This document shows positions 29,023-37,267 of a stretch of DNA of 64,000 nucleotides, piece by piece. The notes under the pieces were generated by a model. The model saw only the letters and a list, made by a program, of their open reading frames with translations, had not been told where the DNA came from and did no database searches. Source of the stretch: JBDSLU01 sp963844435 (GTDB lineage: Bacteria > Acidobacteriota > Vicinamibacteria > Vicinamibacterales > Vicinamibacteraceae). Location: assembly GCA_963844435.1 (NCBI GenBank), contig CAWJOG010000006.1, forward strand, positions 62,001 through 126,000, written 5' to 3'. Every line of letters starts with the position of its first letter. Position 1 is the first letter of the stretch. The position numbers and the translations under genes are program-made.

Positions 29023-30503
29023 CGACGGCGGCCGATGGCCGCGTAGTCCATGTCCGTGAAGAGCAGCGCGTTCAGCTTGTCGGCGTTGGCGTTGATGGCG
29101 TCCTCGACGACGCCCTCGCCCGTGACCCGCACCAGCTTGTCGCGCTCCGGGTACGGCGCGGAGTAGCGCACCGTCACTTCCTGGAAGCCGTGCGCGGTCA
29201 GCAGGTAGCTGAGCGTGTCGGGGTGCAGCGGCCGGACGTGCGTGATGTCGCGGATGTAGCTGGAGAAGAAGGCGAACCAGCTCGACACGTTGATCGTCTC
29301 GAGCACGATCGCCGATCCCGGCCGCAGCTTCACGAACGCCTCCTCGAGGAGCTCGAGGAGGTAGTCGGGCTCGAGATGCTCGGCGACCTGGGCCGCGAAG
29401 AGCCCGCCAAGTGACTGATCGGGCAGCGAGCGCAGGTAGCCGAGCGCGTCGCCTTCGGCCGCCTCGAGCCCCTGCGCGCGGCAGACCTCCACCATCTCGT
29501 GATTGAGATCGAGGCCGCGGCCGCCGATGCCGTGCTCGCGCAGCAGGTTCAGGAACTCGCCGCGGCCGCAGCCGATGTCGAGGACGTCGGTGGCGCCGGC
29601 GAAGATCGGCAGGTACGCCTCGAGCCGGCTGCGGATCTCCTCGCGCGAGCCGCGGAAGCGATCCTCGAACCCGACGTATTTCCACGCTCCGAAGCGGCCG
29701 TGCGTGGCGCTTCCAGCGCCGGTCGCGGGCGCGGCTGATCCCGTCGACTCCGGAGTCGCCGACAGCGCCGGCGTCGTGCCGATCCGCTCGACCTCGCGCT
29801 TCAGCGCGATGGTGGCCTGGTGCAGCACCGCGATGGCGTCGCGGAACTCGCGGCTCGACTCGGCCTGCGCGGCGCCGATCGCGGTCGCCGTCGCGTCGAA
29901 GCGCTTCTCGCGCGCGACCATCGACTCCCAGCGCTTCAGGATCTCGTCGGTCAGGCCGGCGACAGCGCCGTCGAGGGCGATGTAGCGGTCGCGGATGTGG
30001 CCGGCGAACTCGAAGTCCTTGGTGTCGACGAAGCCGGTGAGCTGCTGGAAGTAGACGATCAGCGCCGAGTGGAACGCGCGCAGCTCGCCGAGTGCGTCGG
30101 TGGTGAAGCGCAGGGCCGCCTCGATCGCCTCGCGCGTGGCGCGATCGACGGGGACGCTGCGGTTCACGTGATCGACCAGTGCCGCGTTGAACGCCTGCTG
30201 GCGCTCGAGGGCCGGCGCGACCACGCGCCACGCCAGTCCGGCGATCTTGCGCTGGAGCCAGTTGCCGGCGATGGGCGGCGCCTCCGGCACGATCCGCCAG
30301 CGCTCGTTGAGCGGCGTGATCTGCGTCTCGTCGGGCGGGGGCGGCGGATGCGGCGCCTCGCGCACCGCGAGCAGCGCGGCGTCGACGGCGGAGAGCGCCT
30401 GGTTGTAGCGCGCGTCAGCGTCGGCGCGCGCTTTCGCCAGCGCGGCGACGGAGTCGTCGGGCGCCAGCGTCGGCGGGAAGACGCGCGGGATCTGGTGGGT
30501 CAC
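29019..30503 (-). CDS. SAM-dependent methyltransferase with long N-terminal helical/coiled-coil region, 494 aa
   Basis: The N-terminal 270 residues are strongly helical (SVAALAKARADADARYNQ; later AREKRFDATATAIGAAQAES). They carry one short amphipathic WLQRKIAGLAWRVV segment and look like a coiled-coil scaffold. From about residue 300 a class I methyltransferase follows, with GATDVLDIGCGRGEFLNLLRE (motif I, residues flanking DIGCGRG), GLFAAQVAEHLEPDYLLEL and KLRPGSAIVLETIN. The layout recalls chain-terminating methyltransferases that measure or cap polysaccharides (WbdD-like), although here the helical part is N-terminal. The GTG start overlaps the thiG stop (GTGA), so the pair is translationally coupled. 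Confidence 0.8.
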   Translation of the reverse strand: MTHQIPRVFPPTLAPDDSVAALAKARADADARYNQALSAVDAALLAVREAPHPPPPPDETQITPLNERWRIVPEAPPIAGNWLQRKIAGLAWRVVAPALERQQAFNAALVDHVNRSVPVDRATREAIEAALRFTTDALGELRAFHSALIVYFQQLTGFVDTKDFEFAGHIRDRYIALDGAVAGLTDEILKRWESMVAREKRFDATATAIGAAQAESSREFRDAIAVLHQATIALKREVERIGTTPALSATPESTGSAAPATGAGSATHGRFGAWKYVGFEDRFRGSREEIRSRLEAYLPIFAGATDVLDIGCGRGEFLNLLREHGIGGRGLDLNHEMVEVCRAQGLEAAEGDALGYLRSLPDQSLGGLFAAQVAEHLEPDYLLELLEEAFVKLRPGSAIVLETINVSSWFAFFSSYIRDITHVRPLHPDTLSYLLTAHGFQEVTVRYSAPYPERDKLVRVTGEGVVEDAINANADKLNALLFTDMDYAAIGRRR

Positions 30504-31279
30504 CGGCCGATGACGCCGGTCAGCGGGCTGCTGGCCGTGGCGTAGCGCTTCTTCTCGATGCGGCCGGCGCCGTAGGCGAGGCGGCCGGCCTGGACGGCGA
30601 GGCGCATGGCGTTGGCCATCGCGACGGGATCGGCGGCGCCGGCAATCGCGGTGTTCATCAGCACGCCGTCGGCGCCGAGCTCCATGGCGATGGCGGCGTC
30701 CGAGGCGGTGCCGACGCCGGCGTCCACGATCACCGGCACGCGGGCGAACTCCTTGATGATCGCGATGTTGTTCGGGTTCTGGATGCCGAGGCCGGAGCCG
30801 ATCGGCGCGGCCAGCGGCATCACCGCGGCGGCGCCGGCGTCCTCGAGCTTCCGGCAGAGCACCGGATCGTCGATGGTGTAGGGCAGGACGACAAAGCCTT
30901 CCTTGACCAGCGTCTTCGTCGCCTCGAGCAGCGCCACCGAGTCGGGGAACAGCGTCTTCTCGTCGCCGATCACCTCGAGCTTCACCCAGTTCGACAGGCC
31001 GGCTTCGCGGCCCAGCCGCGCGGTGCGGACGGCTTCGTCGGCCGTGTAGCACGCGGCAGTGTTCGGCAGGATGAACATCCGGTCGCGATCGATGAAGTCC
31101 ATGAGCGACTGGCCGCTGCGGTCGTTGAGGTTCACGCGGCGGACCGCCACGGTCACCATGTCGGCGCCGGACGCGGCGTGCGCCTGGGCCATCACCGCGT
31201 GCGACGGGTACTTGCCCGTGCCGACGATGAGGCGCGAGGCGAACGTGCGCCCGGCGATGACGAACGGGTCACTGGTCAT
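30500..31279 (-). CDS. thiG: thiazole synthase
   Basis: ThiG is a (beta/alpha)8 barrel that builds thiamine thiazole phosphate from 1-deoxy-D-xylulose 5-phosphate, ThiS-thiocarboxylate and dehydroglycine. The sequence is full length (259 aa), starting MTSDPFVIAGRTFASRLIVG. SNWVKLEVIGDEKTLFPD contains the Schiff-base Lys, and PLAAPIGSGLGIQNPNNI and VIVDAGVGTASDAAIAMELG are the phosphate-site blocks. It lies 86 nt downstream of thiS in the same direction. The rest of the pathway (thiF, thiO or thiH, thiC, thiE) is not in the window. Its stop overlaps the methyltransferase start. Confidence 0.95.
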   Translation of the reverse strand: MTSDPFVIAGRTFASRLIVGTGKYPSHAVMAQAHAASGADMVTVAVRRVNLNDRSGQSLMDFIDRDRMFILPNTAACYTADEAVRTARLGREAGLSNWVKLEVIGDEKTLFPDSVALLEATKTLVKEGFVVLPYTIDDPVLCRKLEDAGAAAVMPLAAPIGSGLGIQNPNNIAIIKEFARVPVIVDAGVGTASDAAIAMELGADGVLMNTAIAGAADPVAMANAMRLAVQAGRLAYGAGRIEKKRYATASSPLTGVIGR

Positions 31280-31365
31280 TGCGGATCTTCACGGTCATAG
31301 AGAGCGGACACGGCCAGGGCGCGGAGACGTCCGTGCAGGGCACACCGTGGGAGCCGGCGCCCGCG

Positions 31366-31566
31366 CTAGCCGCCGCCGACGAAGTTCACGATCTCGATTT
31401 CATCGCCGTCCGCGACCACGGTCGAGTCGTAGGCGGCGCGCTTCACCACGAGCTGGTTGCGCTCGACGGCGACGCGGCGCCCGTCGATCTCGAGCTGCGC
31501 CAGCAGCGCGCTCACGCTCAGCGGTTCGGCGAGATCGTGCGGGTCGCCGTTCAGTCTGATGGTCAT
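31366..31566 (-). CDS. thiS: sulfur carrier protein ThiS
   Basis: This is a small ubiquitin-like protein of 66 aa that delivers sulfur as a C-terminal thiocarboxylate to ThiG. It starts MTIRLNGDPHDLAEPLSV, contains VAVERNQLVVKRAAYDSTVV (the ThiS central block) and ends IEIVNFVGGG, with the required terminal Gly-Gly. It lies just 6 nt after the stop of the glycosyltransferase at 31573 and 86 nt before thiG, so all four minus-strand genes here are probably one transcript. Confidence 0.92.
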   Translation of the reverse strand: MTIRLNGDPHDLAEPLSVSALLAQLEIDGRRVAVERNQLVVKRAAYDSTVVADGDEIEIVNFVGGG

Positions 31567-31572
31567 AACGCC

Positions 31573-33000
31573 TTACGAGATGAAGTCTACAGCCACACCG
31601 ACCTCGGCGGCGAGGCGGCGGACCAGCGCGGTGCCGTCATTGGTGGCGTGCGGCGGCAGCGGCCGGCCGGCCCGCTCGGACGGGACGACGGCCGGGGCCG
31701 CGGCGGCGGCCTCGATCGCCCGCTCGTAGTCGGCGGCCATGTGCTCGACGGTATGGCCGGCGGCCCAGTGCCGGCGTGCGGCGGCGCCGAGCTCGGCGCG
31801 GAGCCCGGCGTCCAGCGCGAGGCGGCGCATCGCGATCGCCAGCGAGTGGTCCTCGTCCAGGATGTCGATGGACACGGCGATCGCCTCCTCACGGCGCCAC
31901 ACGCGCGTCGCGTCGGCGGCGGCGGGCGACGCCACCTGCACCTCCCACGTCCGCGGATCCAGCGTCGGCAGGTCGACCAGGTGGACGAGGTCGTTGACGA
32001 CGGTCGGCTTGCCGGCGGCGAGCGCGCGCAGCCACGGGCCGGACGCCTCGCGGTTGGTCGGCCAGCGCAGGCAGAGACACACGTCGCTCTCGAGGATCGC
32101 GCGATCGAACGCGTCGTCGTCGACCCACCCGGTCACCTCGACCAGGTCGTCGACGCCGTGCGCGCGGGCGTCGGCGAGGACGTCGTAGTGCGGCGTCACG
32201 CCGCCGACGAGCCGCAGCCGGACGTCCGGCGCCGCGCCACGGATCGCCGCCAGCGCCCGCAGCATCTGCGGCACGCGCTTCTCCGGGGTCACCAGCCCAA
32301 ATGCCGCGAAAAAGACCGATCCTCCCGCTGGTGCTCCCGATGCTGCTTCCGATGGTCTTCCCCGACCCCCTCCAAAACGTTGCAGATCTGGCGATCCGTG
32401 GCGGATCACGTGGACGTCAAGGCCGGGCCATGCCTCCCGCAGATCGGCCGCCAGGGCAGGGAAGTGCACGGCGACGGCGCGGGCGGCGGCGAGCGGGACG
32501 GCCGTGAGCGGCCAGATCGGCGCGCCGGGGTTGCCCAAGCCGGCGAGGATCCATTCGGCGACGCCCGCCGGCGCGTCGGGATGCCCGAAGCGCAGCTCGG
32601 CGCGCAGGTCGTCCGCCCGGCCGCGGGCAATCAGCGCATGCGCCCGCGACTGGTGCAGCTGCGCGTCGTGCAGCACGACCAGGCCGGGATAGCGGGTCAG
32701 GTAGGCCCACATGTGGTCGTGGCAGCCGGCGTTGCCGAGCTGGTACACCACCAGATCGAACGGCTGCGCGCGATGGATCGGCGCGAAGTCGTAGGCCGAC
32801 CGGACGGGACCCCAGGGCGAGGCGACGGCGGCAAACCCGTCCGTGCCGACGCGGGCGTCGGACCGCCGTGCCGCCCAGACGTCGTCGCCGACGAAGAGCG
32901 CGATGTCGTGGCGCGCGGCGAGGACCTGTAGGACCATCGCGCTGTAGCTGGCGATGCCGGAGCGGACCGGCGCGAGCGGCGAGAACCAGGCAAGACGCAT
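31573..33000 (-). CDS. glycosyltransferase, GT4-like, 475 aa
   Basis: This is a GT-B glycosyltransferase. The N-terminus MRLAWFSPLAPVRSGIASYS is the classic Ser-Gly-Ile-Ala-x-Tyr loop of GT4 enzymes. The donor domain has FFAAFGLVTPEKRVPQMLRAL and VDDLVEVTGWVDDDAFDRAI, then CLRWPTNREASGPWLRALAAGKPTVV split by a short linker. A linker near residues 220-240 (GGGRGRPSEAASGAPAGG) is low complexity, and its DNA (about 32290-32390) is noticeably less GC-rich than the surroundings. ATG 33000 is chosen because the frame upstream has no family similarity. It is first in the thiS-thiG-methyltransferase unit and divergent from nuoA. Confidence 0.82.
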   Translation of the reverse strand: MRLAWFSPLAPVRSGIASYSAMVLQVLAARHDIALFVGDDVWAARRSDARVGTDGFAAVASPWGPVRSAYDFAPIHRAQPFDLVVYQLGNAGCHDHMWAYLTRYPGLVVLHDAQLHQSRAHALIARGRADDLRAELRFGHPDAPAGVAEWILAGLGNPGAPIWPLTAVPLAAARAVAVHFPALAADLREAWPGLDVHVIRHGSPDLQRFGGGRGRPSEAASGAPAGGSVFFAAFGLVTPEKRVPQMLRALAAIRGAAPDVRLRLVGGVTPHYDVLADARAHGVDDLVEVTGWVDDDAFDRAILESDVCLCLRWPTNREASGPWLRALAAGKPTVVNDLVHLVDLPTLDPRTWEVQVASPAAADATRVWRREEAIAVSIDILDEDHSLAIAMRRLALDAGLRAELGAAARRHWAAGHTVEHMAADYERAIEAAAAAPAVVPSERAGRPLPPHATNDGTALVRRLAAEVGVAVDFIS

Positions 33001-33115
33001 CGGGATGGGTGGCGAAGCTCCTCGAGACGACCCCTCGAGACAAGGCCCCTGAGAGAAGGCTCGGGACCAGCACAGTGTCGACGGTTCGCCGCACCCGCAC
33101 AAGGGGCGGCCAACC

Positions 33116-33144
33116 TTGCCAAAGCCCGGGCGCTCGCATAGCAT
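33116..33144 (+). promoter_or_regulatory. sigma70-type promoter of the nuo operon
   Basis: TTGCCA (33116-33121) and TAGCAT (33139-33144) are 17 nt apart, matching 5 and 4 consensus bases. They lie about 60 nt before the nuoA GTG in the 203-nt divergent gap. A transcript would start near 33151, immediately before the palindrome at 33155. Confidence 0.6.
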
Positions 33145-33154
33145 GGGGCGGTTT

Positions 33155-33175
33155 GGGACGGTGCGTCGCACCGTC
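33155..33175. promoter_or_regulatory. 21-bp palindrome at the nuo transcript start
   Basis: GGACGGTGC and GCACCGTCC are perfect 9-nt inverted arms around GTC. They sit 10 bp downstream of the -10 box, where a repressor would block initiation or where the nascent RNA would form a stable 5' hairpin 28 nt before nuoA. Which of these applies cannot be read from sequence. Confidence 0.5.
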
Positions 33176-33203
33176 CAACGCGCACAGGATCCCAGGAACC
33201 CAC

Positions 33204-33570
33204 GTGGAAGGCTGGTTCGGTCTCGTTCTCATCCTGATCGTCGGCGGCGGCTTCGCTGCCGGCAACCTCTTTCTGTCGCAGTTCCTCGGGCCCAGCAAGC
33301 CGTCGGCCGAGAAATCCGCGCCCTACGAGTGCGGCATGCCCGCGGTCGGCGACGCCCGCGAGCGCATGTCGGTCAAGTTCTACCTCGTGGCGATGGTCTT
33401 CCTGCTGTTCGACATCGAGGTCGCCTTCCTCTATCCCTGGGCCCTGGCCATCCGCGACCTCCGCTGGGTCGGGCTGATTCAGATCGTCGTCTTCTTCGCG
33501 CTGCTGCTCGACGGGCTTCATCTACATCTGGCGCAAGGGCGTGCTCGACTGGAGCCGGCGCGACGAGTAG
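33204..33570 (+). CDS. nuoA: NADH-quinone oxidoreductase subunit A, frameshifted at the end
   Basis: This is a membrane subunit of complex I with three helices. It starts at GTG 33204 with AGGAA 8 nt upstream. KPSAEKSAPYECGMPAVGDARER is the conserved loop (here split by the reading limit: KPSAEKSAPYEC then GMPAVGDARER), and FDIEVAFLYPWA is the quinone-site helix. The frame breaks at 33510: dropping the G in CTCGACGGG restores LLLTGFIYIWRKGVLDWSRR and a TAG at 33568-33570. The repaired length is 121 aa, normal for the family. It is the first gene of the operon. Confidence 0.92.
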
Positions 33571-33603
33571 AGCGTGGCGACCCGGGGTACGATTGACCGC
33601 ACC

Positions 33604-34086
<483 letters not shown>

Positions 34087-34707
34087 GTGCCGTCGATGCC
34101 GGCCGCCGACATCGCCGAGACGTTGCAGCGCGCCCTGCCGGGCGTGGCGATCGAGAGCTGGGACGCCGCCGATCAGCCGGTCGTGGTGGTGCCGCCCGGG
34201 GCGCTCGTCGACGCCGCGCGCGTGCTGCGCGACTCGCCCGAGCTGAACTTCTCGCTCCTCGCCGAGATGACCGCGGCCGACTACTGGCCGAAGGATCCGC
34301 GCTTCGAGGTCGTCTATCACCTCGCCTCGATCGGGGTGAAGGACTGGCCCCGGCCCGGGATGAGCGGCACCGCCCGCCGCCTGCGCCTCAAGGTGCGGGT
34401 TTCCGGCGACGTCGCGGAACTGCCGACGATCCAGGGGATCTGGCCCAACGCCGACTGGTACGAGCGCGAGGTCTACGACCTGTTTGGTGTGGTCTTCGCC
34501 GGCCATCCGGACCTGCGGCGCATCCTGATGCCGGAAGACTGGGAAGGGTTCCCGGCCCGCAAGGACTACCCGGTGCAGATCAAGACCCCGGTCACCTTCA
34601 CGTCGGCGACGCAGGTCACCGAGGAAGAGTTCGTCCGCAACATCGAGTCGCGCCGGGTGCACGCGGGAGGCGCCGCGCCCGGGACGAAGGCCCGGCCGGG
34701 CGCGTGA
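34087..34707 (+). CDS. nuoC: NADH-quinone oxidoreductase subunit C
   Basis: This is the 30-kDa subunit of the peripheral arm, separate from NuoD (not the fused NuoCD of enterobacteria). Signature residues are FEVVYHLASI, GIWPNADWYEREVYDLFGVV and RRILMPEDWEGFPARKDYP. The GTG at 34087 follows the nuoB stop directly; ATG 34096 is an equally good start, and the first three codons are not conserved. The tail after ARKDYPVQIK is about 40 residues longer than the conserved core. Its stop overlaps the GTG of the inserted gmhA-like gene. Confidence 0.94.
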   Translation: MPSMPAADIAETLQRALPGVAIESWDAADQPVVVVPPGALVDAARVLRDSPELNFSLLAEMTAADYWPKDPRFEVVYHLASIGVKDWPRPGMSGTARRLRLKVRVSGDVAELPTIQGIWPNADWYEREVYDLFGVVFAGHPDLRRILMPEDWEGFPARKDYPVQIKTPVTFTSATQVTEEEFVRNIESRRVHAGGAAPGTKARPGA

Positions 34708-35423
34708 GCGCGGGCATGGGCTCCACGATGACCGCGCCCGACGCGCCCATCGGCCCCGGGCCAGGCCCGCTGGCCGCAGGCGCGCCCGCTCCAGCGCCCG
34801 TTCTTGCCCCCGGCGCGCCCGCTCTCGCCCCCGGCGCGGAGGAGGCCGTGCGCCGCGCGGTCGCCGACGCCGTCGACGTCCAGCGCGGACTCGAGGCGCT
34901 GGCCGCGGCGATCGCCGAGGCCGCCACGCTCTGCTGGACCGCGCTCGCCGCGGATCGACGCGTGCTGGTGTTCGGCAACGGCGGATCCGCCGCCGAGGCG
35001 CAGCACTTCGCCGCCGAGCTGTCCGGCCGGTTCGCCCGCGAGCGGCGCGCCCTGCCGGCGCTGGCGCTGACCACGGACAGCAGCGTGCTCACCGCGGTCG
35101 GCAACGACTACGGCTTCGAGCGCGTGTTCGGCCGCCAGGTCGAGGCGTTCGGCCGCCCCGGCGACGTGGCGGTCGGCATCTCCACGTCGGGCCGCTCGCC
35201 GAACGTCGTCGACGGCCTGCGCACGGCGCGGGCCCTCGGCCTGACGACGATCGCCGTCGCCGGCGCGTCGGCCGCCGAGATGGCGCCGCACGCCGATCTC
35301 GTCCTCGCCGTCGCCGGGCCGTCCACGGCCCGCATCCAGGAGGGGCACCTGACGGTGCTCCACGTGATTTGCGATCTGGTGGAGTCGGCGCTCGTCGCGT
35401 CGGAGCCGCCCGCTCCCCGCTGA
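34704..35423 (+). CDS. gmhA: sedoheptulose-7-phosphate isomerase-like SIS protein inserted in the nuo operon
   Basis: GmhA converts sedoheptulose 7-phosphate to D-glycero-D-manno-heptose 7-phosphate, the first step to LPS heptose. The core is well matched: FGNGGSAAEAQHFAAELSGR, LPALALTTDSSVLTAVGNDY, VGISTSGRSPNVVDGL and TARIQEGHLTVLHVICDLVE. The first 45 residues are a Pro/Ala/Gly-rich extension (PGPGPLAAGAPAPAPVLAPG) not seen in usual GmhA. GTG 34704 overlaps the nuoC stop (GTGA); ATG 34716 is an alternative. It stands between nuoC and nuoD, an unusual place. The heptose kinase and heptosyltransferase at 53-56 kb give it partners. Confidence 0.88.
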   Translation: MSAGMGSTMTAPDAPIGPGPGPLAAGAPAPAPVLAPGAPALAPGAEEAVRRAVADAVDVQRGLEALAAAIAEAATLCWTALAADRRVLVFGNGGSAAEAQHFAAELSGRFARERRALPALALTTDSSVLTAVGNDYGFERVFGRQVEAFGRPGDVAVGISTSGRSPNVVDGLRTARALGLTTIAVAGASAAEMAPHADLVLAVAGPSTARIQEGHLTVLHVICDLVESALVASEPPAPR

Positions 35424-35442
35424 CCAGCTCCTCCTAGCCGCC

Positions 35443-36625
35443 ATGCCCGAACTGCGCACTGAGACGATGACCGTGAACATGGGGCCGCAGCACCCCAGCA
35501 CGCACGGCGTCCTTCGTCTGATCATCGAGCTCGACGGTGAGACGCATCGTCTCGGCCATGCCGACCATCGGCTACCTCCACACCGGCATCGAGAAGACTG
35601 CCGAGGCGAAGAAGTGGCAGCAGGTGGTCCCGCTCGTCGAGCGCATGGACTACCTCGGGCCGCAGTCGAACTCGCTCGGCTACGTGCTCGCGGTCGAGAA
35701 GCTGCTCGGCCTCGAGATGCCCGAGCGGGTCACCAACATCCGGGTCCTCCTCGCCGAGCTGAACCGCCTGTCCAGCCACCTGATCTGGCTCGGCACCCAC
35801 GGGATGGAAGTCGGGGCGATCACCATCCTGCTGTACTGCCTGCAGGAGCGCGAGCTGCTCCTCAACATCAACGAGCTGATCGCCGGCTTCCGGCTGTTCC
35901 CCAGCTACATGCGCATCGGCGGCCTGCGCGAGGACCTGCCGATCGGGTTCCACCAGGCGGTCAAGGCCTTCCTCGATCGCTTCCCCGAGCGCATCGACGT
36001 GTTCGAGGACCTGCTGACGAACAACGACGTGTGGAAGCGCCGCACGCAGGGCGTCGGCGTGCTCACGAAGGAGCAGGCGATCGAGAGCGGCTGCGTCGGC
36101 CCGATCGCCCGCGCCACCGGGCTGCCCTACGACGTCCGCCGCACGTTCCCGTACCTGAACTACCCGACCTACGACTTCGAGGTCCCGACGCAGCAGAACG
36201 GCGACGTCTACGCCCGCTATCTCGTTCGCGTGCAGGAGATGCGGGAGAGCGTGAAGATCGCGCGCCAGGCGCTCGATCGCATCACGCCGCAGGGCGAGTG
36301 GGCGGTCGCCGACCCGCGCATCGTGCCGCCGCCGAAGGACAAGGTCTACACCGAGATGGAAGCGCTGATTCAGCACTTCCTGATCCACTCGCAGGGCTTC
36401 ACGGTGCCGGCCGGCGAGGTCTACGTGCCGATCGAGGGGCCGCGCGGCGAGCACGGCTTCTACTGCGTGTCGGACGGCAGCAACCGCCCGTGGCGCATCA
36501 AGTCGCGGCCGCCGTCCTTCCTCGCCATCCAGGCGCTGCCCAAGATGATCGTGGGCGGGCTCATCGCCGACGTGATCGCGGTCATCGGCTCGACCGACGT
36601 CGTCATGGGAGATTGCGACCGATGA
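35443..36625 (+). CDS. nuoD: NADH-quinone oxidoreductase subunit D, frameshifted, 393 aa if repaired
   Basis: This is the 49-kDa subunit forming the quinone pocket with NuoB. It begins MPELRTETMTVNMGPQHPST, the conserved GPQHPSTHG block. After the break it continues AMPTIGYLHTGIEKTAE and RLSSHLIWLGTHGMEVGA. The C-terminus ends GSTDVVMGDCDR as in typical NuoD. The frame breaks at about 35545: dropping the C in GAGACGCATCGTC restores DGETIVSAMPTIGYLH. The stop overlaps nuoE (ATGA). Confidence 0.95.
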
Positions 36626-37239
36626 GTTTCCATCCGCGGATGCCCTACGGCGAGGGCTGGCACAAGTCCGACCGCCAGCTGCCCGAGGAAGGGCCGCCGT
36701 TCGCCTACACCGACGAGAACCGGCGCCGCTTCGAGGACATCGCCGCGCACTATCCGCCGGAGCAGCGCAAGTCGGCGATCCTGGCCGCGCTCTACATCGC
36801 CCAGGAGCAGCAGGGCTACGTCTCGCGCCACGTCATCAAGCACGTCGCCCAGGTGATCGGCTGCACGCCGGCCGACGTCGAGGACGTCGTCACCTACTAC
36901 GTGATGTTCTTCACGAAGCCGGTCGGCACCTACGTGCTGCAGGTGTGCCGGACGCTGTCGTGCGCGCTGAACGGCGCCGAGCGGGTGACCGACGAGATCT
37001 GCAAGCACCTGCACGTGCGGCCGGGCGAGACCGACGCCACCGGCACCTTCACGGTGCAGGAGTTCGAGTGCCTCGGCGCGTGCGATCGCGCGCCGGTCAT
37101 CATGATCAACAACGAGCACTGGCAGGAGCACCAGCGGCCCGAGGACGTGCCGCGGTTCCTGGAAGACCTGCGCCGGCGCGGCCTGAGCGCCCTGTCCGGC
37201 TGCCACCTCGTGCCCGCCGGCGAGCGGGAGCCGCGCTAG
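36622..37239 (+). CDS. nuoE: NADH-quinone oxidoreductase subunit E
   Basis: This thioredoxin-fold subunit holds the [2Fe-2S] cluster N1a. The ligands are visible as VCRTLSCAL (C-x4-C) and VQEFECLGACDRAPVIMINN (C-x3-C). AILAALYIAQEQQGYVS is the conserved helical block. At 205 aa it has a longer N-terminus than the E. coli protein. ATG 36622 overlaps the nuoD stop. A gap of 28 nt precedes nuoF. Confidence 0.95.
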   Translation: MSFHPRMPYGEGWHKSDRQLPEEGPPFAYTDENRRRFEDIAAHYPPEQRKSAILAALYIAQEQQGYVSRHVIKHVAQVIGCTPADVEDVVTYYVMFFTKPVGTYVLQVCRTLSCALNGAERVTDEICKHLHVRPGETDATGTFTVQEFECLGACDRAPVIMINNEHWQEHQRPEDVPRFLEDLRRRGLSALSGCHLVPAGEREPR

Positions 37240-37267
37240 CGCGCCGCTCGTTCCGAAGACAGCGACC

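Noticed and set aside
32290..32390. Locally lower GC inside the glycosyltransferase at 31573-33000 as sign of an insertion
   Set aside because: The frame stays open and encodes a Gly/Ser/Ala-rich linker between the two GT-B domains, which explains the composition without an inserted element.
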